NCBI GenBank assembly: GCA_008973525.1
Contig: WACJ01000190.1
Location: 248,001 to 312,000, forward strand
Source: Stenopsyche tienmushanensis
Lineage: Eukaryota; Arthropoda; Insecta; Trichoptera; Stenopsychidae
Reading direction: 5' to 3'
Length of the DNA: 64,000 nt
In this document: positions 21,585 to 33,299 of the stretch, piece after piece
Layout of the letters: every line of letters begins with the position of its first letter
Position numbering within the stretch: the stretch's first letter is position 1
The notes under the pieces: generated by a model
Database searches by the model: none
The model's input: the letters and a program-made list of their open reading frames with translations, nothing else
Told to the model about the DNA's origin: nothing
Made by a program: the position numbers and the translations under genes

Positions 21585-23100
21585 ATCACTTATCGCCTTG
21601 CTTTCAACGTGCATTGCAATCGTGATGCATAATGATGTTATTGATTGATTGTGTGCCGAGATGATGAATTTGCCAACTGAATAAACAGGGGATGAGATTA
21701 CATTAGAATCAAAGGCAAATATACATATCCCAATTAGCGAATTGACACTTTGAACATCGAAATCGCATGCGGATTATAATGAATTAGCTTTTGGTTTTAG
21801 TTTTCACCGCTGGATTTGTAACGATCGAATTTATAATATTTGACAACGAGACGATGTGCATTTGCATAGCAGGATTGATAGATTGGATTTTCCGGGATAT
21901 ATTAGGATTGACGTGTATTCATGATAGATTTCCAAGCGTAAACATGATTTGAATAAGTCGGGGGAGCTTTTAATATGATTACAAATGAAAATGGATGAGA
22001 AAATAATACAATCAATTTTGGAAAATGATATTAAGAGGTAAATTTTGCATAGAAGTGGTAAAACTCATACAATTATAACGTTGTACATGAGATTTCATAT
22101 AAGCACCAGTCAAGTTTATAAACAAAATTCCTCAATTAAAATAGTTTTGTCTAAAGCGAGTCATCAAACATTTTCAGTTAAGTCTTAAGGTCCGACCGGT
22201 CGTCTTGGCCGCGGGTAGACTTGGTCTTATGCGTAAGCGTAAGCGCAAAGGGTTAATATACATAAGGATCTGGATACCATATTAGATTGTAAGACAAATT
22301 TTTATATACCTCGATCTTCATAGAATATTAAACAGTATACAGACGCACATGGCTTAATAATAATTGACTCAGCGTTCTAATCAATATACGTAATTTATTG
22401 TCATGGGCTACCATTGTAATTAAAAATCATCATATCACCATGTATATATCATAGGACTTGGTAAATTAGTATTCAGTGCCGCTTTTGACGGATTTGAAGC
22501 AATAAAAAAATCAGATTAGATAAGCTGAGGACGTTCCTACCGATGAAATTTTAGACTTTTGATGCCTTCAGAAATTGATGAAATCTCTCTAACAATTTTT
22601 TTTTGTAACATCGAATATAAAAATGTAAAAGCAGCAATGAGTTGTTATGCAGGGATCGATACTAACGAAGCAGTTTTACTATAATGTTTCAATTTGTATT
22701 GATGTCATTATCGTCGTCTTTTCCCCGTCTTTCCACTGTGTTGACTGAAAAAATATATTCTCGAATGCTTCATTGTCACTTAATCGCTTTTCCTTGTGTC
22801 AGTTGTCAACTTTTCAGAATGTAACTACAGTAAAATTGCCATTATTAAAGTCTTTCGTAGCATGCTGTCCGACAGAATGTTTACACAATCATATCCTTTT
22901 TTATTGGATGTTAACCAGAACGACTGTGCTTTAAATACATCATTTTAGCAAATTATTTTTTGCGCTAAAAAAGCTAATCACAAACAAATATTCAATCGTT
23001 TTTCATAATGCATTCAATCAAAAAAGATAATTCTTTCGATATGTTAAGAAACCCAAGCGTTAATTGATCGAAAAGAGAAAGAATCGTTTCTATTATCTCC
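21585..23100. other. Anonymous DNA with a piggyBac-like end
   Basis: At 22190-22256 the minus strand reads TTAACCCTTTGCGCTTACGC, the usual form of a piggyBac-like terminus (TTAA, CCCTTTGC). A partner end was not found. The rest holds no recognised gene. Confidence 0.4.
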
Positions 23101-23140
23101 GTCGCGCACACGGTGACATTTTTAATATATTACACAAATA
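23101..23140 (-). repeat. Dispersed repeat family A, copy 4 (end only)
   Basis: TTTTTAATATATTACACAAA is the inverse of the family A start with one substitution; preceded by GCGCACACGG. Confidence 0.5.
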
Positions 23141-23432
23141 GCTTCATATTTTAACTAATGATTTTCATTGTGTGAAAAGTAAATCTATAATTGATTCCAT
23201 TACAAATCCCTTTGTATCATGAACAGGCAGATTTCCTGTGACCGTTTATTCAAATATGTCCTGGATGGAAATTTGGATGCAAAATTGATATCGAGAGTCG
23301 ACCACAGCCGATCATTGAAAGGGAAAATATCAATAAGCGAATTTTTTATCCGGTACCCCTAATATAATAACAAAATGTGTATGTGAATGTTGCCGATAAT
23401 GTAACCCAATTTTAATAAGCTCGTTCCTCAAT

Positions 23433-24365
23433 TTAAGTAAAGCGGAAAGAAATGTCATTTTTTTTGTTATTTGGAGAAAAAATTTTTTTTTTAATAAAAG
23501 CTGTACAATATTACTCAATTAAATAATTTTCATTGTTATTTATAATTGCCCTCGATAGATTAGGTAGCATTTTAATGCTTATTTCGTAAAATTCGGTCGG
23601 TTTTCCACTAAAGTAGGAATCCAAATGATTTTTCACTCGCTCCAAAGAAGTGATTTTTTTATTGCAAAGCGAATATTTTAATGACTTGAAAAAATAAAAA
23701 TCTGAAGGTACAATGATAGAGACTGAAGGTACAATGCTTACGATCTTAGCTGCCCAGTAACAATCCTTTTTAAAAATGTATAGGGAAAATAGCGATGAAC
23801 AAATGATTATCCGTTGTCCCAAGACCGTTGATGACAACTCGTGCGATACCCAAATTCCCTGTCTATATTTATTCCCGAATCTTTTCAAATGGTCTTTTAT
23901 TGTCGACCAGGGACAGCCGATGTCTAGCGATAATCCCTTTATTGTTTTTCGAGGATCAGTTTCTATCAGAGAATTTAATGCGTCATCATCGATTATTGGA
24001 GGTCGTTCTGATTTTGGTTTATTTTTCAAATATCTGTCACCATTTTTGAATTTTTTGAACCATTTATGGCATTTTCGAATATTCAATATGTTGTCATATG
24101 TATCACGGATGCTGTGGGTAGCTTATTTTGCTTTTAATCCTTCATCGAATAAAAACAGTAAACAAGATCGCAAATGGATCTCATCAATTTCTTGCTTGGA
24201 CATTTTTATTATGGCTACAAAAATATAAAAATATTTGAAAAAGTAAGACAAATAACAGAGCTTTAAAATGACATCAATCTTGATGTATTCATTTGACAGC
24301 AACCCGAGGCAAACAGACGGCAAAGACGCAACCAAAAAAATGACATTTCTTTCCGCTTTATCTAA
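23433..24365 (-). mobile_element. Mariner family D, copy 3 (both ends present)
   Basis: Right (5') end is the inverse of TTAGATAAAGCGGAAAG, followed by TA (24366-24367). Left (3') end is TTAAGTAAAGCGGAAAG at 23433. Inverted repeats are about 30 bp (to ATGTCATTTTTTT). Length is 933 bp, shorter than copy 4 because of an internal deletion. Confidence 0.85.
23511..24203 (-). pseudogene. Mariner transposase, decayed (family D, copy 3)
   Basis: The start used in copy 1 is ATA here; the next ATG is at 24203 (MSKQEIDEIHLRSC). A GAA-to-TAA change gives a stop after EGLKAK. A frame of 191 codons then runs from IRKCHKWFKKF through SERPPIIDDDALNSLIETDP, TIKGLSLDIGCPWST and GIWVSHEL to LGQRIIICSSL. A deletion joins this to KSLKYSLCNKKI, KNHLDSYFSGKPTEFYE, removing all three catalytic positions. 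The stop after LPNL in copy 4 is read through here. Confidence 0.85.
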
Positions 24366-24373
24366 TATTTTAA

Positions 24374-24873
24374 CCCGTTAATGAGTCCTGCATATGCTGC
24401 GAACGAACTAGAGTGATAATTATATTTTCGCACATTGAATGCGGAGATAAGTGAATCAGGGAGAGAGACGGGTGTCTTGCATCTCATCATACGCTCGTAC
24501 ATCGACTGTAAGATCGTCTAAATATTCTAAAACAATGCGATTCAAATCGCTCAATCGATCATTAACTCAAATTTATGTGAATGATATAATGAACCAATTT
24601 AAGTGTATTGTTAATGTTTACTTGAATAAATGACTGAATATTGTGTGCTATCGACAGTGTTTATTTGTTTAAATACAAGTTTCATACACGCTGCGCGGTC
24701 CTAACACATAAAAAGGATTTGTACGGATGATAAGATATACAAATATAGCACAATGAAGTTATCCCGTAATCTTGAGTGTTTTTTTTTTCAAATCATTAAT
24801 TAGGAAAATGTTCTAAATGCTACGTTTTGCTATTTGTACGAATAGATTTAGATAAACGTATATTTACAGCGGG
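24374..24873 (+). mobile_element. piggyBac-like TTAA-bounded element (PLE-1)
   Basis: TTAA (24370-24373) then CCCGTTAATGAGTCCTGC on the left; ACAGCGGG then TTAA (24874-24877) on the right, so both ends begin CCCG inside a duplicated TTAA. The 5' 150 bp resemble 43030-43180, and the family F block lies at 24635-24735. No transposase frame is seen; about 500 bp, non-autonomous. Naming as piggyBac-like rests on the TTAA target and the CCCG start. Confidence 0.6.
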
Positions 24874-24877
24874 TTAA

Positions 24878-26164
24878 TACAATATATCCCATGATAGCTT
24901 TGAAGATAAGGTGATGTTCACACACCGGCAGTATTAGTACGTTGCCATCCCGTCAAAAAATAATTAACTCCGAATAATATATTTATCTTGAAGTAAGCTT
25001 GGCTTACAAGGATTAAAAGAGGACCGCATAGAGAATGTTGATAGCATTTTAATTAAACTCTTCAGACGCGAGCTTTACAAAGTGGTGGGCCCCAAGGAAA
25101 TCTGAAACACCGAAAGCGATGCATTCTAAGATCGGCTATTTTGTGAGGTGCAATTTGAGAGCTGATCGATATTTTAAGTTGACGTCAAACATTTTCAGCT
25201 ATACAAATATCCAGCTATTTTGTCGAGGAAGACGTTCATTAAAAACGGGCACTGGGTTGAAAAGGGAAGTGAATTTCCTGTTTGAACGAGAATCAATTAT
25301 CCAACATTCATCTTTGCACCGATGCCTTTATAGCTCATCGAGGACGTGCAATGGATACATTTTCCTGATTGCAACTGAAATACAACGGAAAATAAGCTGA
25401 AAATCAATATTGTATCTTTGGTGAGTACGGCCGCATATCCTGCGGACACACTGAGGCGATCTTGAGTGAGTACGCCCGCATATGTTGCGAGCAGCACTTA
25501 ACGCTTTTTATTCGATGCCACTGAAACTCCGAACAAAGAAAAGACCGCCTTGCATTAAGAAAATGTCCGAAGTACAGATCGAAGTACATTTTTAAAGATT
25601 TCCTTGTATTGATTTTGCCTTATTAATTATTTCAATGTATGCAGTTTCCTAAATGCTTCGTACAGCAATATTATATATGAAATATTCAATGTCGATTATG
25701 AAGTGAGATAAGGAACAACGAACCAAAGTCTTAGTCAATTGAATAACTCCCACGCGAAAAAAGCTGAATATTTTATTCCGTTCAAGTAACACCCCCTGAA
25801 GTAAATCTCATCTGACACCTCGTGGTTCACCAATTAAAAATAATTGCTAAACAAGCTGTGATGAAACATGTCACATAAAATGTCGATGTTGATAAAGCCA
25901 AACACCTGTAACCACCAGCAACAACTATAGAATTTTCAAGTCGCATAATAAATCTATGGTCACATTAGGTATCATAAACGCAAAACAGTTCTTATTTACA
26001 AACTTTCCACCCCATATCGAACTTTTCTTTGTCGCTATTAAAGACCCTACATATTTGATGTATTGAAAGTCGTGCGACTTTATTTTGAATAAATAAAACG
26101 TACAAAATTACACAGGACGATACTCGTCCTCAATGAAACGAATAAGTAGACTGATTTATTCATA
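24878..26164. other. No gene recognised
   Basis: An imperfect direct repeat GTGAGTACG-(G/C)-CCGCATAT occurs at 25421 and 25466. A 93-codon frame at 25119-25400 has no recognised motif. Confidence 0.45.
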
Positions 26165-26360
26165 CATTATATTAGCGATCGCGAGCCGCTCATTCGTCAT
26201 ATCAGCGGTTCGAAAAGCGGACCGATTGAGCATACATACCTTATGGTCACTCCGTCCTCTCACAGGGCATTTTGGGGCATTTGCTATAATCTGTACGATC
26301 ACATAGTATTGTTTTACGATAGTAAATAAAGGTATTTTGGGACTATCTTTGTATATTATT
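26165..26360 (-). repeat. Repeat family J, copy 2
   Basis: On the minus strand: AAAGATAGTCCCAAAATACC, GATCGTACAGATTATAGCAA, TATGCTCAATC, then the hairpin GGTCCG-CTTTT-CGAACC and CGCTGATATGACGAATGAGC. It follows the same order as 14417-14640 with a shorter left part. Confidence 0.65.
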
Positions 26361-27118
26361 TTAAAACATTAATTGAATTGAAATATGATAAAATAATATG
26401 CCAAAATAAAATATAAACAGACATAATGTAAAACGTTGCCTAAAACTGCCGATTTCAGGTATATGCTAATTTAACGTCTATGTATCGCTACGCCGCAGTT
26501 TTGGTGAAAATTTCTCACAAAGACAATGAAAATCGCGCAAAAAATCCTAATATAAATTATAATCCTATTATAACTCGCCCTCATATAAGACTTTGATTCT
26601 CATGACAAAATTTTACAGAAATGTATACTATTGATGAATTTGATTGTTGTACATTTTTGAAACGAATTTAATTTAAAATATCGGCCGGAAAGTATCAAAG
26701 GGAAACCATTTCTGCGACGGAAATTGAGTTGGTTTATAATGAAGTATTTCAGATGTCCAAAACAGAATATTTCATATCTGAAAGCATCGGAATAACAATG
26801 AAAAATAAAACATATTTGCAGCATTGTTTTTAAATTCAGTACGGAGTTTCCTTTATAACGACAAAATGACGTTGGGTTTTTTCAATTTTGCGATGCAATT
26901 AATAATCCATGCGACAAAGCTCTTTGTATGCTGTTATGCTACGTTGAAGCTATCTGATTGTATATCGTCAAAGGGGATGAACGGTGATACGGTGATTCAT
27001 TATTGAGACTAAATTCAAAAACATGGCCATTGGGATGGACGTTAATTAGAACATACAATATTCGTCGAAATTAAATCTGAATTTAATCTTAAATTCTTAG
27101 CTTAAAGATTAAGTTGTG
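26361..27118. other. No gene recognised
   Basis: AT-rich; open frames of 60-74 codons on both strands have no familiar motif. Confidence 0.45.
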
Positions 27119-27240
27119 TTTGTGTAATATATAAAAAGTGCTACAGGTTACTGTATGCTACGTATACACACACAGGTGGCACGGCGCATGCGCGTATCGT
27201 GTCTTTGTACACATATGTGCGACGGAAAGAATATAAATGA
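27119..27240 (+). repeat. Dispersed repeat family A, copy 5
   Basis: TTTGTGTAATATATAAAAAG, TGCTACAGGTTACTG, CACGGCGCATGCGCGTATCG and ATGTGCGACGGAAAG align with 582-700. Confidence 0.75.
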
Positions 27241-27702
27241 TTATCTTTTTCCAAACAATTGCCGCTATGCAAATTTCACTTCAAAAATATTAATAATATA
27301 TCCAAAATATTTATTAAATACGTATTTACTTTTTCCTTCAAAGTTAAATTCTATGCTAACGGTAGGAAATGTTATAGACCATTCACATTGAAGCGCTTTA
27401 TAAGAGCTCAAAGTGCATAATAATATTGAACAAGCTTTCATGTACGCTTCGTGGACCATTTCGAATATTACCTGATTCTGGAAATGCAACTCCAGCGTCT
27501 TATATATAATTTCACATATGAGCAACTTGTGAGCACTATGTTTGCAGATGTGGCAAAATAAGAGAATATTCGAAGAACCAACCAAACTTGTGTGGTAAAT
27601 ATCAAGAGTTTGCTGAAATTTGATCCTTTGATGCAATAAAGTTAGAAAAGCCACAGATTTAATAATAAACAAAGTAAGTCAATTTTAGCCGAGCGCAACT
27701 AT
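27241..27702. other. No gene recognised
   Basis: A 135-codon minus-strand frame (27265-27672) is one of the longer frames in the window but has no recognisable domain. Its composition (rich in Ile, Leu, Cys, Phe) is what AT-rich chance frames give. Confidence 0.4.
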
Positions 27703-29295
27703 GGGGTCATCTCATTTTATCACGTCAAAAAAAATCGTTTTTTTTAAGTTCATTTTTCGAAAGGACATGTCTCTAAGGAAGTCGTCCATAATTTTGGTGA
27801 AGAAATTCGGATTATTTCAATGCTTTACAGCTAAATCGCGTAATGCGCTCGAAACAATCATTCCGTTTAAAATGCACCCCAGCCGTTCTAAGACCTGTAC
27901 CTGCTTTTGTTTATAGGCCAGAGATTCCTATTGGAGACTTTTCTTATCTTTGTTCTAGTAAGGAGCAAATTAAGTCAAAAAAATGTTAATACAGATTTAT
28001 AAAAGGCGAATAAACAAGTGGAAAGTAAGGGCACAAAAATAAAGAACTCTGTATGAAATGCTACAAAAATCGAACAGCTTACTGATAAATTATTTTAAAA
28101 AATATCTAATTATTATGGCTTAGCTATTTGCTTATATCTTGATTCAATAAAAATTTGAGAAATGCTATTTGGGCTACATAATATCCCAAAATTTCGACTG
28201 ATGAAGCCCCTCAGCATTCATACTGGTCGATAGGAACAGAATTGGTGCGTATTGAAAAAACATGCAACTACAAGATCGTTATATTTGTGCAAGAAACCTT
28301 CTTCTTCCACCAAGGAAGTTCAGCAAATCTTAAGAGCCATTTATGAAGAATTAACGTCTGATAATTTATTGTAAAGATGTCTTGGCTCGTTTCATCGCGT
28401 GCGTATGGTTTCTGATACCGAAATATATTTATTATGGCAAAAAATACTACAAATCGCAACATATACTGCATCCTGAATTTTTAAGGAAGCATTTAAACCT
28501 ATTTTAAAAATAATGGATAAAAAGATACATTGCGATTCATGGAGACGCCCAACTAAGAACGCATACGATTTGTCAACCGCCAAGGTTCCGAATCTTATAA
28601 ATAAGCTAGAACAGTTCACAGATACGTCAAATTAGCCAAAAAAATAAGAAGCTGAGATAGCTGAAGAATTTTTAATAAAGCTGGAATCGCTGATTAGTAA
28701 TATATTTCCCTTTTTAACAATTTTATGGCATTTAAAACTTTAAACGCGTTTTTCTCGAAACGACATTTTTGCATGTGGTGTGTAAAGAATTTTGAAAAAC
28801 CAAGTCGCCGATTGGTCTGAAATTTTACGTGCTTATTTTAAATATATACGGCTATGGCAGTGCGCAAAATCAGGTCAAAATATTTATTTTATCTTACGTT
28901 TTATATTAAAAAATACCCCCAAAAAAGACGTTTTTTTCCAAACTTTTTTTCAAATCAGTGCTATTTTGTTGCTTTTGAACAAAAACTATTCATTAACGAT
29001 AATGCGATAGCGACACACTTACAGATTAAGAATCTTATTGATTTTTTTGTTTCAAGTAAGCCTGAATGAAAAAATTGTTGCACGTCATGGACTTGCATCT
29101 TTTTTGACATGTCATTTTGATGCTTTAAAAATGATATAATATATATTTTTTTCAATAACGAATTTATTTTTTTAATATTAAATAAGAGTGCCATAATAAA
29201 TCTCAAAAAGATTCATTTCATTAAATGGTGTGTTTACTGAGAAAAAAATTGTTAAAAATTGCCTATTTTTTGGCTCGTCATAGTGAGATGACCCC
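27703..29295 (+). mobile_element. Kolobok-like DNA transposon, copy G2
   Basis: Left end GGGGTCATCTCATTTTATCA at 27703; right end is the inverse of GGGGTCATCTCACTATGACG, next to TTAA (29296-29299). The left target site has drifted (CTAT). Length 1,593 bp. It aligns along its length with copy G1 at 11585-13143. It holds the transposase remnant at 28164-28715 and the motif AACGCGTTTTTCTCGAAA near 28743. Confidence 0.75.
28164..28715 (+). pseudogene. Kolobok-type transposase remnant (copy G2)
   Basis: Same landmarks as in G1: AIWAT, ISTDEAPQHSY, KHATTRSLYLCKKPSSSTKE, IYEELTSDNLL then stop and RCLGSF, ACVWFLIPKYIYYGKK and ILQIAT. It differs from G1 by its own frameshifts (around 28230 and 28265) and by a TAA replacing GAA (LLE to LL-stop), so the two copies decayed separately after duplication. 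Like G1 it lacks the TQN-x-NES core. Confidence 0.65.
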
Positions 29296-30234
29296 TTAAA
29301 TGGATTAAAGAAGACAACCCCTCAACCGAGTCTAACAGTAAAAATAGCTCTTTTGAACGTTTAGTGAGACACACCTTATACTTTAATCCCTAACCCGTCG
29401 TTATACGAGACTCGACTGTACAAGGCGAATGTTGTTGCAGTTAAAAAGGGGAACATTTGGTTGAAAACATCTATTCACTATACCAAAAAAATATAAAAGC
29501 GATATAAATCGCACATAAAGTCAAAGCATACTTTACATTCGCTACAATAGATTTTGAGCATTTTATTCCTCTTTATGTATCATAAAAATAAAAAAATATA
29601 TAGGAAATACGCTCTTAATGAGAGCTTATTTTTTTGCAAATAAAGGAGACATACATTTTCTATATTATATATTATGTCGTCTCGCCGAGGAGGAAAATAA
29701 TAAAATTAAATCCCAATCATTAAGTCCACCATTAGGCATGTTTTTTTTTCGCGAATCGCGTAGTTTTGTACATATTCCGAAAAACATTCAATACAAATTT
29801 AATTGGCAAATATGCCAATTAAATGGTCCTTAATAAGGGATCATTTTCGAAATGAATTTTTCCAAGCTTTCCATCTAATTGTCAATAATATCGAACGGAT
29901 CATCAATCATTTTGATATAACGAGAAGCCTTCCAATGCATGTTTCTGACTGATGACTTTAGAATTTTATTTTCAATGTAGCAAATTTAAGATATACATTT
30001 AAAGCTGTAGCTTGTCTTTTCTAAAGCATTTGCCTTTATATCGGCAATGCCAAAAATACGTGCCACAATGGGTAAAAAAAACAAGCACAAAGTCAGGCTC
30101 GAAGTTAAAAGGATCGTTCATTTTTGAATTTAAAAAGAGCCTCGATGATGTTATCTTTCTTTTTCTTTGGTCCTAAAGAAAGAAATGTAGAATTTCTACA
30201 ACGGAAAAATTAAAAAACTCTAAGCCAGATGTAA
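29296..30234. other. No gene recognised
   Basis: The first 20 bases are shared with the right flank of copy G1. The rest is AT-rich without motifs. Confidence 0.5.
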
Positions 30235-30523
30235 AAACAAACATTGATTTTTATATATAAGATCCACTGTAAGTTTATTATACTATACCTATATTATTTG
30301 AGAAAGTGCAAACAATAAATTGGGCAAGTTTTATCGCAATCGAATGAACGGTATGGCGACGCATAAAATACGGACAAACAAACATTGATTTTTATATATT
30401 AGACTACGCCTATGTTATGCGCAAAATCCTGAGCAATAAGTGGACGAAGTTTTATCGCAATCTGATGAACGGTATGGCAGCGCATTTCGAACGAACAAAA
30501 CCCAATTATTTTTATATATCAGA
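30235..30523 (-). mobile_element. Helitron-like, three tandem 5' heads
   Basis: On the minus strand heads start at 30523 (A|TCTGATATATAAAAATAATT), near 30411 (TCTAATATATAAAAATCAAT) and at 30271 (A|TCTTATATATAAAAATCAAT). The first two are followed by TGCG-CT/TC and ACCGTTCAT. The order is the same as at 48834-49390, but the third head is cut after about 35 bp and no CTAG end is present. Confidence 0.75.
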
Positions 30524-31016
30524 TTAAACTTGTGGTGTTTGTTTTCGTACATCTATAAAACGCATATAAAAATTGTGATTAAAAACCACTATAAAATTTA
30601 GCTCACAAATCATGTTCAAGTCAGGTAGGGCCTCCTACTTTATATCAAATTTGCGACAATAACAGAAATATTAATTCAAAATAGATATAACATCATCGCT
30701 CAGAAATTTTCTCCAATTTAAAATTCCTATTCAAATATATTTTTCCTAACTTAATAACATATAGAAGGCTATGGAAACTATTTATAATCTATAATTAGGC
30801 ATTATAATTTGTATATAATTTGTTTGACGAGTGAACATAATCTATTTCTGTACATTCGTATTTTTGGGCTAATGAATATACATCATTAATATTCCTGCGA
30901 ACAAAAATTGTTGCGTGGGCCAAACCTGATTATAAAGTCTTGTGTCGTGTGTTCAATGAATTAAATATTTTGAGTCCTTATTTTGGACATTGCGTAGCTT
31001 AGACGAATCGCCGTCA
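30524..31016. other. No feature seen
   Basis: AT-rich anonymous DNA. Confidence 0.5.
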
Positions 31017-31260
31017 ATAATAAAGAGGCGGGCGCTTCGTACTCCGAATGACCCTCCCGTGCGGTATCTGCAGACGGACAACGCGGCAATCGTTAAATAC
31101 GGCAGCGACGAAGGCAACGCGATCCGCATCCGAAAGACGTGTCAAAAATAAAAACACGAGGGATATTTCGACGATTTCGGTATTATGCATTTGATGAAAT
31201 GAACACAGCTTAAAATCGCTGCCATACGCAAATACATTATTCGATGCGTTTATGGCACAC
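31017..31260 (+). other. GC-richer, coding-like patch
   Basis: Markedly richer in CG dinucleotides than its surroundings. On the plus strand one frame reads RRALRTPNDPPVRYLQTDN then AAIVKYGSDEGNAIRIRKTC before TAA near 31151; on the minus strand an 82-codon frame is also open. Neither matches a family I know. It may be an old exon, a fragment of another element, or chance. No splice sites stand out. Confidence 0.25.
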
Positions 31261-31799
31261 ATGCATCTGTTCCATTAAGTTAGCATTTTTGAATTATGCT
31301 CGTGGTGTAATTGTATTGAAAAAATGTTGATTTTAAAATGATATCTGCTATCCAAATGGATAGTAAAATCTATTGCTCATACTCTAATACTTCAAGTATT
31401 TAATCAGTTAAGTGGAGCGGGACGTATATATACGTCCAACGTAAGCTGCATCGAAATTGGTTAGGACGTATATATACGTCTTCGAAATATATGTTGATTT
31501 CTGAAGCAGGCGGGATTTTTTTGTTGTTTAACGAATGTGTGAGTTGTCTATACATGTTTTAACATTAATTTAAGATAACACAATAATAATTTAAGAACTT
31601 CCTTAACAGGTTAAGATATGCTACGTTTTATAAATCTCAGATAGCAATTGACAGATTAATACACTCAACAGACAATAATATTTTAGTATAGCTAATGATT
31701 AATATCATTAAATTTATGCGGTCCTCCCTAAGTATTGCAGTAAATTGTATATTGATGCGGGCGATAAATAGCGAATACTTCTAACAAGAACTTGTTTTA
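31261..31799. repeat. Twin 16-bp palindromes next to TTAA
   Basis: GACGTATATATACGTC occurs at 31421-31436 and again at 31465-31480. Thirteen bases left of the first is TTAA (31408-31411) followed by GTGGAGCGG. Repeated ACGT-centred palindromes near a TTAA are typical of piggyBac-like termini, and 55208-55462 shows a similar pattern. A second end is not recognised; the rest of the interval is anonymous. Confidence 0.45.
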
Positions 31800-32010
31800 T
31801 AACACTTTATAGTCCGGGCGATCTCACACGAAATTCATGAAACTTCTTTCATAAAGTCGATATAATTCTTAAACAAGTCAATAGATTGAAATGAATTTTA
31901 ATAATGTCTATTAGAAGAGTTTACCGCATCGATATGTTTAAAAATAACAGTGGTTATCAATCTGTGGTGCGTGAATCAGCGTGATAAAATGCAGTAATTA
32001 TTTTTTACGG
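31800..32010 (+). repeat. Dispersed repeat family I, copy 3, with hAT-like end
   Basis: Aligns with 1355-1560: GATATAATTCTTAAACAAG, CAATAGATTGAAATG, CATCGATATGTTT, then CAGTGGTTATCAATCTGTGG at 31948 and GTGAATCAGCGTGATAAAAT. The CAGTGGTT...TGTGGTGCGTGA string is the usual form of a hAT terminal repeat. Confidence 0.6.
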
Positions 32011-32311
32011 TATGTACAAATAAACAAACAAAAATAACATAAAGATTATCAAACAGTTCATCGTTATTTGAACGTATTCAATGACGAATTTGTAGAACAA
32101 TATCTATGGCATTTTTGATTTATTTTATACGATTTGCTATATTTGGCCGGCGGATGACATTTATATATGTTTTATACGATTGAATTATTGAAGAAATTCA
32201 AATCTGTATCAACTTTGTATGACATTTTAATTAACATTAACACAAGTTAATGTTACGGCGGGCACATGCTATTATCCGCTTATTAGCCGCAAGTTTGATA
32301 AAACGGCACCA

Positions 32312-32690
32312 CTAGGGAATCCAATCCCGAGCAAAAATTTCAATAGTTTAAGAAATTACATTGATAAATTTGATTAAAAAAAATACTAATAAGTCCATTT
32401 GTTTAATATAAAAAATAAGCCAAATTCCCGATTTCCCGACAAATTATTTATTTCCGTCGCTGCAGATAAATACTTATATACTATAATATTTTGATGTGAT
32501 TCGTAATTATATTACGGAGGAATACAAAAATCATGAAGCCCGTATCTATTATATTTCATATCGATATTCCCATTATTAGAGTCGAGGTGTAGTAAATACA
32601 TCACCGGGGTAGGGAAAGGTTAATATAACGATTTTAAAAGCATAAATGCACTGTATATATTTATACATAGATTAGACAGTTACTGCGTAA
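32312..32690 (-). mobile_element. hAT family C, copy 4
   Basis: Terminal repeat CTAGGGAATCCAATCCCGAG at 32312, then a short remnant and the family C block on the minus strand (ATTTCCCGAC near 32433 to CACCGGGGTAGGGAAAGG near 32621). The coding part between them is deleted. The other terminal repeat is not seen. Confidence 0.7.
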
Positions 32691-33299
32691 AATTAGAATC
32701 AATCAACCAGTATTAAAATATAAATCCTGCGGCAACGAGTTCTCGGACGTGCCAATAGACAACTGTGGCGATTAAGATATGAAAATGATGGAAATATTTT
32801 ATTACTTAATTTTCCCATGTCAATCTTTAAGTTTAAACAGCGTAAATCGCAAAATATCACGAATAGTACGTGACACAAACGGTGTTTTACTTCGCCGTGT
32901 AATCTGCAAAGTAGCCATAAAGTGCATTTTATGTGCATGACGGACAAGGTAGGGCGTGGATTTGGCACCGACTTAAATTTTGTATTTCTAATAAATGAGT
33001 GTCTGAAGTGCTCTGTATAAATACGATGCTTTTTCTGTGTGAATTTTCACTCGTTAATGTCACTGAACAATAGTTCTTTAAAACAAACCACATCTGCACA
33101 CAAACTGAGCTCAAACCAACGTCCATCAAAATCGGCAAGGACTTATCAATACCCCTAATATTAACACCGTGCTTGCGACAACAGTTCCAAACCGCTGATA
33201 CTAGTACTAACCACGTTTTGCAACAATAATTAAAAAATAATTAAATTTTAGTACAAAACGCCTAGACTTTAAATTTTTATCACATGAAAATGTTCATAA
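32691..33299. other. No gene recognised
   Basis: Two overlapping minus-strand frames (32699-32968, 32929-33138) are slightly GC-richer than the background but contain no domain I recognise. Confidence 0.4.

Noticed and set aside
23776..24228. 150-codon plus-strand frame
   Set aside because: It is the antisense shadow of mariner copy 3; the same shadow appears opposite copies 1 and 4.
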